Assembly (NCBI GenBank): GCA_903839675.1 | Contig: CAIMDB010000022.1 | Location: forward strand, 62,001-126,000 | Origin: an uncultured Sphingomonadales bacterium | GTDB lineage: Bacteria > Pseudomonadota > Alphaproteobacteria > Sphingomonadales > Sphingomonadaceae | Direction: 5' to 3' | DNA length: 64,000 bases | Shown here: piece after piece, positions 61,120 through 64,000 of the stretch | Layout: every line of letters begins with the position of its first letter | Numbering within the stretch: the first letter of the stretch is position 1 | Position numbers and translations under genes: made by a program | Notes under the pieces: model-generated | What the model was told of the DNA's origin: nothing | What the model saw: the letters and a program-made list of their open reading frames with translations, nothing else | Databases searched by the model: none

Positions 61120-61551
61120 ATGAGCGAAGCCAACAGCCCACCCGACACTTTGTACAAGGAAATGGGATTGGTCCGTATTGTCGAGATTGATCCGGTCGGC
61201 CGTGCCACGCTTGAGTATCTGGCGACGGCCGAACAAAGCCATTCGGGCGGTGTGGTGCAAGGGGGCTTCGTTACCGGTTGGATCGACGCGGCGATGGCGC
61301 ATGCCGTTATGGGCATACCGGGTCTCGACGCCGTACCGATGACGCTGGAGATCAAGGTGACCTTCTTCGCACCGACCCGGCCCGGGCGGGTCATCGCGGA
61401 GGCATGGGTGGTGCAGAGCGGACGCCGCACCGCCTTTGTCGAAGGGACGTTGAAGGACAGTGCAGGCATCCTCCTTGCCAAGGCCAGCTCCACGTTGACG
61501 CTCGCCAGTCGCGCGAAGGTGGAAGCTGCATCGAAAGCCGCTCTGGCATAA
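61120..61551 (+). CDS. PaaI-type hot-dog thioesterase
   Basis: The product is 143 residues from the ATG at 61120, with GAGAGGA upstream. It has the hot-dog motif QSHSGGVVQGGFVTGWIDAA, the family's catalytic helix start, and VPMTLEIKVTFFAPTRPGRV and EGTLKDSAGILLAKASSTL. Such proteins hydrolyse aromatic or medium-chain acyl-CoA thioesters. It lies 29 bp upstream of the epoxide hydrolase gene and is probably cotranscribed. Confidence 0.9.
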   Translation: MSEANSPPDTLYKEMGLVRIVEIDPVGRATLEYLATAEQSHSGGVVQGGFVTGWIDAAMAHAVMGIPGLDAVPMTLEIKVTFFAPTRPGRVIAEAWVVQSGRRTAFVEGTLKDSAGILLAKASSTLTLASRAKVEAASKAALA

Positions 61552-61580
61552 GCAACGAACGATCAAGCGAGGCATATACA

Positions 61581-62717
61581 ATGACTGAGATTCATCCCTT
61601 CACGCTGGCCGTCGATCAGGCCGAACTGGATGACCTGCGTGATCGCCTGTCGCGGGTGCGCTGGCCCGAAGCAGAACCGGTCGCTGATTGGTCGCAAGGC
61701 GCCAAGCGCGACAAGGTGCGTGCACTCGTCGACCATTGGCGCACAGGCTATGACTGGCGCCGCTGTGAGGCCCGGCTCAATGCGTTGGGGCAGTTCAAAA
61801 CCCAGATTGACGGGCTCGACATTCACTTCCTTCATGTCCGCTCGCCTAATCCTGATGCGCTGCCGCTCATCGTGACGCATGGTTGGCCGGGGTCGGTCTT
61901 GGAATTCATGAAGGTCATCGGCCCGCTGACCGATCCCGCCGCGCATGGCGGGGATCCGGCAGATGCCTTCCATGTCGTCATGCCATCGCTTCCAGGCTTC
62001 GGATTTTCGGGCAAGCCGGCGACGACCGGCTGGGGCGTTGAGAAGATCGCGCAAACTTGGGCGACGTTGATGGCGCGGCTTGGCTATACGCGTTGGGTTG
62101 CACAAGGAGGGGACTGGGGATCGGCCGTCACCAGTGCCATTGGTGCACAGGCACCAGAGGGGTGCATCGGCATCCACGTTAACATGCCGATGGCGGGGCC
62201 TTCGCCTGAAGACTTGCAAAATCCCGGCCCGCGCGAACAGCAGGCGCTCGCTAAGCTGCAACATTACCAGCAATGGGATTCCGGCTATTCCAAGCAGCAG
62301 GCGACCCGCCCACAGACGCTTGGATATGGCCTTGCCGATTCCCCGGTCGGGCAGGCGGCTTGGATCTATGAGAAGATGTGGTCCTGGACCGACAATGACG
62401 GCACGCCCGAAAGTGCGCTGACCATGGATGAGATGCTCGACAACATCATGCTCTATTGGCTGCCCAACACCGGGACATCATCTGCGCGGCTTTATTGGGA
62501 AAGCTTCGGCAGCTTTGCGCCGCGCGATATCCATCTGCCCGCCGGCGTCAGTCTGTTCCCCAAGGAAATCATGCGGCCAACGCGCAAATGGGTGGAAACC
62601 TCCATGCACCAGCTCATTCATTGGAATGAGTTGGACAAGGGCGGGCATTTTGCGGCCTGGGAGCAGCCGGAGCTCTATGTGAACGAGGTGCGGACTTGCT
62701 TCCGGCAGCTGCGCTGA
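61581..62717 (+). CDS. Epoxide hydrolase, microsomal-type (EHN + alpha/beta fold)
   Basis: The product is 378 residues from the ATG at 61581. An EHN domain (LDDLRDRLSRVRWPEAE, about 15-110) precedes the alpha/beta fold with oxyanion HGWPGS (100-105), nucleophile Asp178 in GGDWGS, and catalytic His in LDKGGHFAAWEQP. This is the juvenile-hormone/microsomal type. It opens epoxides to diols in the cytoplasm. With the flavin monooxygenase nearby it could take part in alicyclic breakdown, but the two are in different transcription units. Confidence 0.94.
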   Translation: MTEIHPFTLAVDQAELDDLRDRLSRVRWPEAEPVADWSQGAKRDKVRALVDHWRTGYDWRRCEARLNALGQFKTQIDGLDIHFLHVRSPNPDALPLIVTHGWPGSVLEFMKVIGPLTDPAAHGGDPADAFHVVMPSLPGFGFSGKPATTGWGVEKIAQTWATLMARLGYTRWVAQGGDWGSAVTSAIGAQAPEGCIGIHVNMPMAGPSPEDLQNPGPREQQALAKLQHYQQWDSGYSKQQATRPQTLGYGLADSPVGQAAWIYEKMWSWTDNDGTPESALTMDEMLDNIMLYWLPNTGTSSARLYWESFGSFAPRDIHLPAGVSLFPKEIMRPTRKWVETSMHQLIHWNELDKGGHFAAWEQPELYVNEVRTCFRQLR

Positions 62718-62728
62718 TCTCAAGACCC

Positions 62729-62818
62729 ATCCGTTTGTGCTGAGCCTGTCGAAGCACTGTCCTTCCTCTTTGATGCAAAGAAAAGGACGACCCTTCGACG
62801 GGCTCAGGGTAAACGGAT
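62729..62818. repeat. Imperfect inverted repeat (REP/MITE-like)
   Basis: ATCCGTTTGTGCTGAGCCTG with TCGAAG, and CTTCGAC, GGCTCAG, AAACGGAT on the other side, form long arms around an inner stem (TCCTT with AAGGA). The 90-bp unit lies just after the epoxide hydrolase gene. The arm sequence resembles intergenic repeats I recall as widespread in sphingomonads. A third partial arm (GAGGCTCAGCGCAAACGG) follows near 62824-62841. Confidence 0.7.
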
Positions 62819-62858
62819 CTGAATGAGGCTCAGCGCAAACGGTGTACTTTAGCCAAAT

Positions 62859-64000
62859 TTACTCCGCAGCTTCCAGCAGGGCGGGCGCATCCACCTTATG
62901 CGCCTTTTCAAAGGTCATCGCTTCATCCTTGAGCGCACCGTAACGTAGCAGTCGGATATCCTTGCTATAGTTCTGGTGGAGCTTCCAAGGGAACTCCGTG
63001 CCCTGCTTGGGCAATTGGCTTTCCGCACGGGTGAAATAGCCGGACGAGAAATCAACAAAGCTCTCGGTTTCGATCTTCTGGCCATGGGTGCGCGGGATGG
63101 CGATCTTGTTGCCCGTTGCGTCCAGATGATTGATCAAGCGGCATGCATATTCCGACGTCAGATCGGCCTTCAGCGTCCACGATGCGTTGGTGTAGCCGAA
63201 CCACATGATGAGGTTCGGCACGTCGCTGTACATCGTGCCCTTATGGAGAATGTGCTGGCCCGGATGGAAGGGGACGCCATCCACATAGGCTTCAAGCCCC
63301 GACAACATCTGCATGTTGAGGCCGGTGGCGGAGACGACGATATCCGCTTCCAATTCCTGCCCGGATTTGAGCAAAATGCCCTTTTCGGTGAAGCGGTCGA
63401 TATGGTCCGTGGCGATGGACGCGCGGCCATCCTTAAGCGCGTTGAAGAAGTCGCTGTCTGGAACAAGGCAGAGGCGCTGGTCCCACGGCTTGTACGGCGG
63501 GGTGAAGTGCTTTGCGACATCGAAGCCCTCGGGCAGCATGTCCTTGACCATGCCGATCAACCGTTCGGCTGACTTCTCGGGGTTTTTGCGGAGCAGTTTG
63601 AACATGAACTGCTGCATCAACACGTTGCGCCAACGCGTGACCCAATAGGCTGCCTTAGGCGGCAGGACTTTGCGCAGGCCAAGTGCAAAGGCGTCTTCGG
63701 CCGGGCGGGAGACCATGTAGGTTGGGGTGCGCTGGAGCATGGTGACATGGCCTGCACCATTGTCGGCCATCGCCGGAACCAGCGTCACAGCCGTGGCACC
63801 GCTGCCGATAACGATGACCTTCTTGCCTTTATAGTCGAGATTTTCGGGCCAATGCTGCGGATGGACAAGCTTGCCCTTAAAGTCGCCAAGGCCTTCAAAT
63901 TCGGGCGTGTAGCCCTTGTCATAATTATAATAGCCAGAGCACATGAGCAGCATGTTACAGCGGATGGTCATAGGCTGGCCGTCGGCGCCAATCGTGCCCT
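62859..64000 (-). CDS. Flavin-containing monooxygenase (partial, N-terminus outside window)
   Basis: About 380 C-terminal residues are visible; the gene enters from the right edge. It has the second dinucleotide (NADPH) loop IVIGSGATAVTLVPA, MLQRTPTYMVSRP, and SATGLNMQML, the ATG motif of group B flavin monooxygenases. These include FMOs and Baeyer-Villiger monooxygenases; the FxGxxxHxxxW fingerprint region is seen as GKLVHPQHWPENL, with HPQHW in place. It probably inserts oxygen next to a ketone or oxidises a heteroatom. The first FAD loop lies outside the window. Confidence 0.92.
   Translation of the reverse strand, partial: GTIGADGQPMTIRCNMLLMCSGYYNYDKGYTPEFEGLGDFKGKLVHPQHWPENLDYKGKKVIVIGSGATAVTLVPAMADNGAGHVTMLQRTPTYMVSRPAEDAFALGLRKVLPPKAAYWVTRWRNVLMQQFMFKLLRKNPEKSAERLIGMVKDMLPEGFDVAKHFTPPYKPWDQRLCLVPDSDFFNALKDGRASIATDHIDRFTEKGILLKSGQELEADIVVSATGLNMQMLSGLEAYVDGVPFHPGQHILHKGTMYSDVPNLIMWFGYTNASWTLKADLTSEYACRLINHLDATGNKIAIPRTHGQKIETESFVDFSSGYFTRAESQLPKQGTEFPWKLHQNYSKDIRLLRYGALKDEAMTFEKAHKVDAPALLEAAE

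Noticed and set aside
1-64000. CRISPR arrays, IS elements and defence systems
   Set aside because: No regularly spaced repeats, transposase genes or recognisable defence genes were seen in the window.

Overview
The window looks like chromosomal DNA of a motile alphaproteobacterium, most likely a sphingomonad (Sphingomonadales). This rests on gene content: a LigM-type tetrahydrofolate O-demethylase, a CYP101-type P450, a TonB-dependent receptor beside catabolic genes, many SDR/GMC/ALDH oxidoreductases and a compact flagellar operon. No marker fixes the genus.

Region 1 (1-30.6 kb) is a catabolic accessory region. It holds an acyl-CoA ligase (cut by the window edge), a lipoyl-less E2-type acyltransferase, a thioesterase, a minus-strand operon (MDR dehydrogenase, sulfotransferase, VOC protein, DUF1214-like protein), a LuxR regulator and a TonB-dependent receptor with a clear promoter. 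Next comes a five-gene minus-strand operon (P450, SDR, ALDH, GMC oxidoreductase, SDR) divergent from a LysR regulator. A second ALDH/GMC pair lies behind a TetR gene and a 26-bp inverted repeat. A SGNH hydrolase and a formylglycine-generating enzyme converge on a Cys-type sulfatase that follows a second TetR gene, and an HSL-type esterase closes the region. The set suits uptake and oxidation of a hydroxylated or ester/sulfate-bearing alicyclic or terpenoid-like compound, ending in CoA chemistry; the substrate is inferred, not seen.

Region 2 (30.8-33.1 kb) is the end of an integrated element: a tyrosine recombinase, a DUF3489 protein and a 46-bp 3' fragment of an initiator tRNA-fMet gene, followed by a hairpin that was probably the original tRNA terminator. 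The fragment's direction puts the element to its left, so part or all of region 1 may be a tRNA-borne island.

Region 3 (33.8-42.5 kb) holds an SDR, an acyl-CoA dehydrogenase, another SDR, then a small regulon: a MetE-like methyltransferase divergent from a LigM-like O-demethylase, an IclR regulator, a SnoaL-like protein and a GH1-like glycosidase. The same 14-bp motif lies in both divergent promoter regions.

Region 4 (42.7-64 kb) is core genome: YggT, DUF167, folD, MarC; the flagellar block fliA-flhA-transglycosylase-flgN-flgM-flgA (minus) facing flgBCDEFGHIJKL-motAB (plus); leuA with a leucine-rich leader peptide; a thioesterase, an epoxide hydrolase, an intergenic inverted repeat, and the C-terminal part of a flavin monooxygenase. 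Three near-identical sigma-54 promoters and two matching sigma-28-like promoters give the flagellar block a readable regulatory order.
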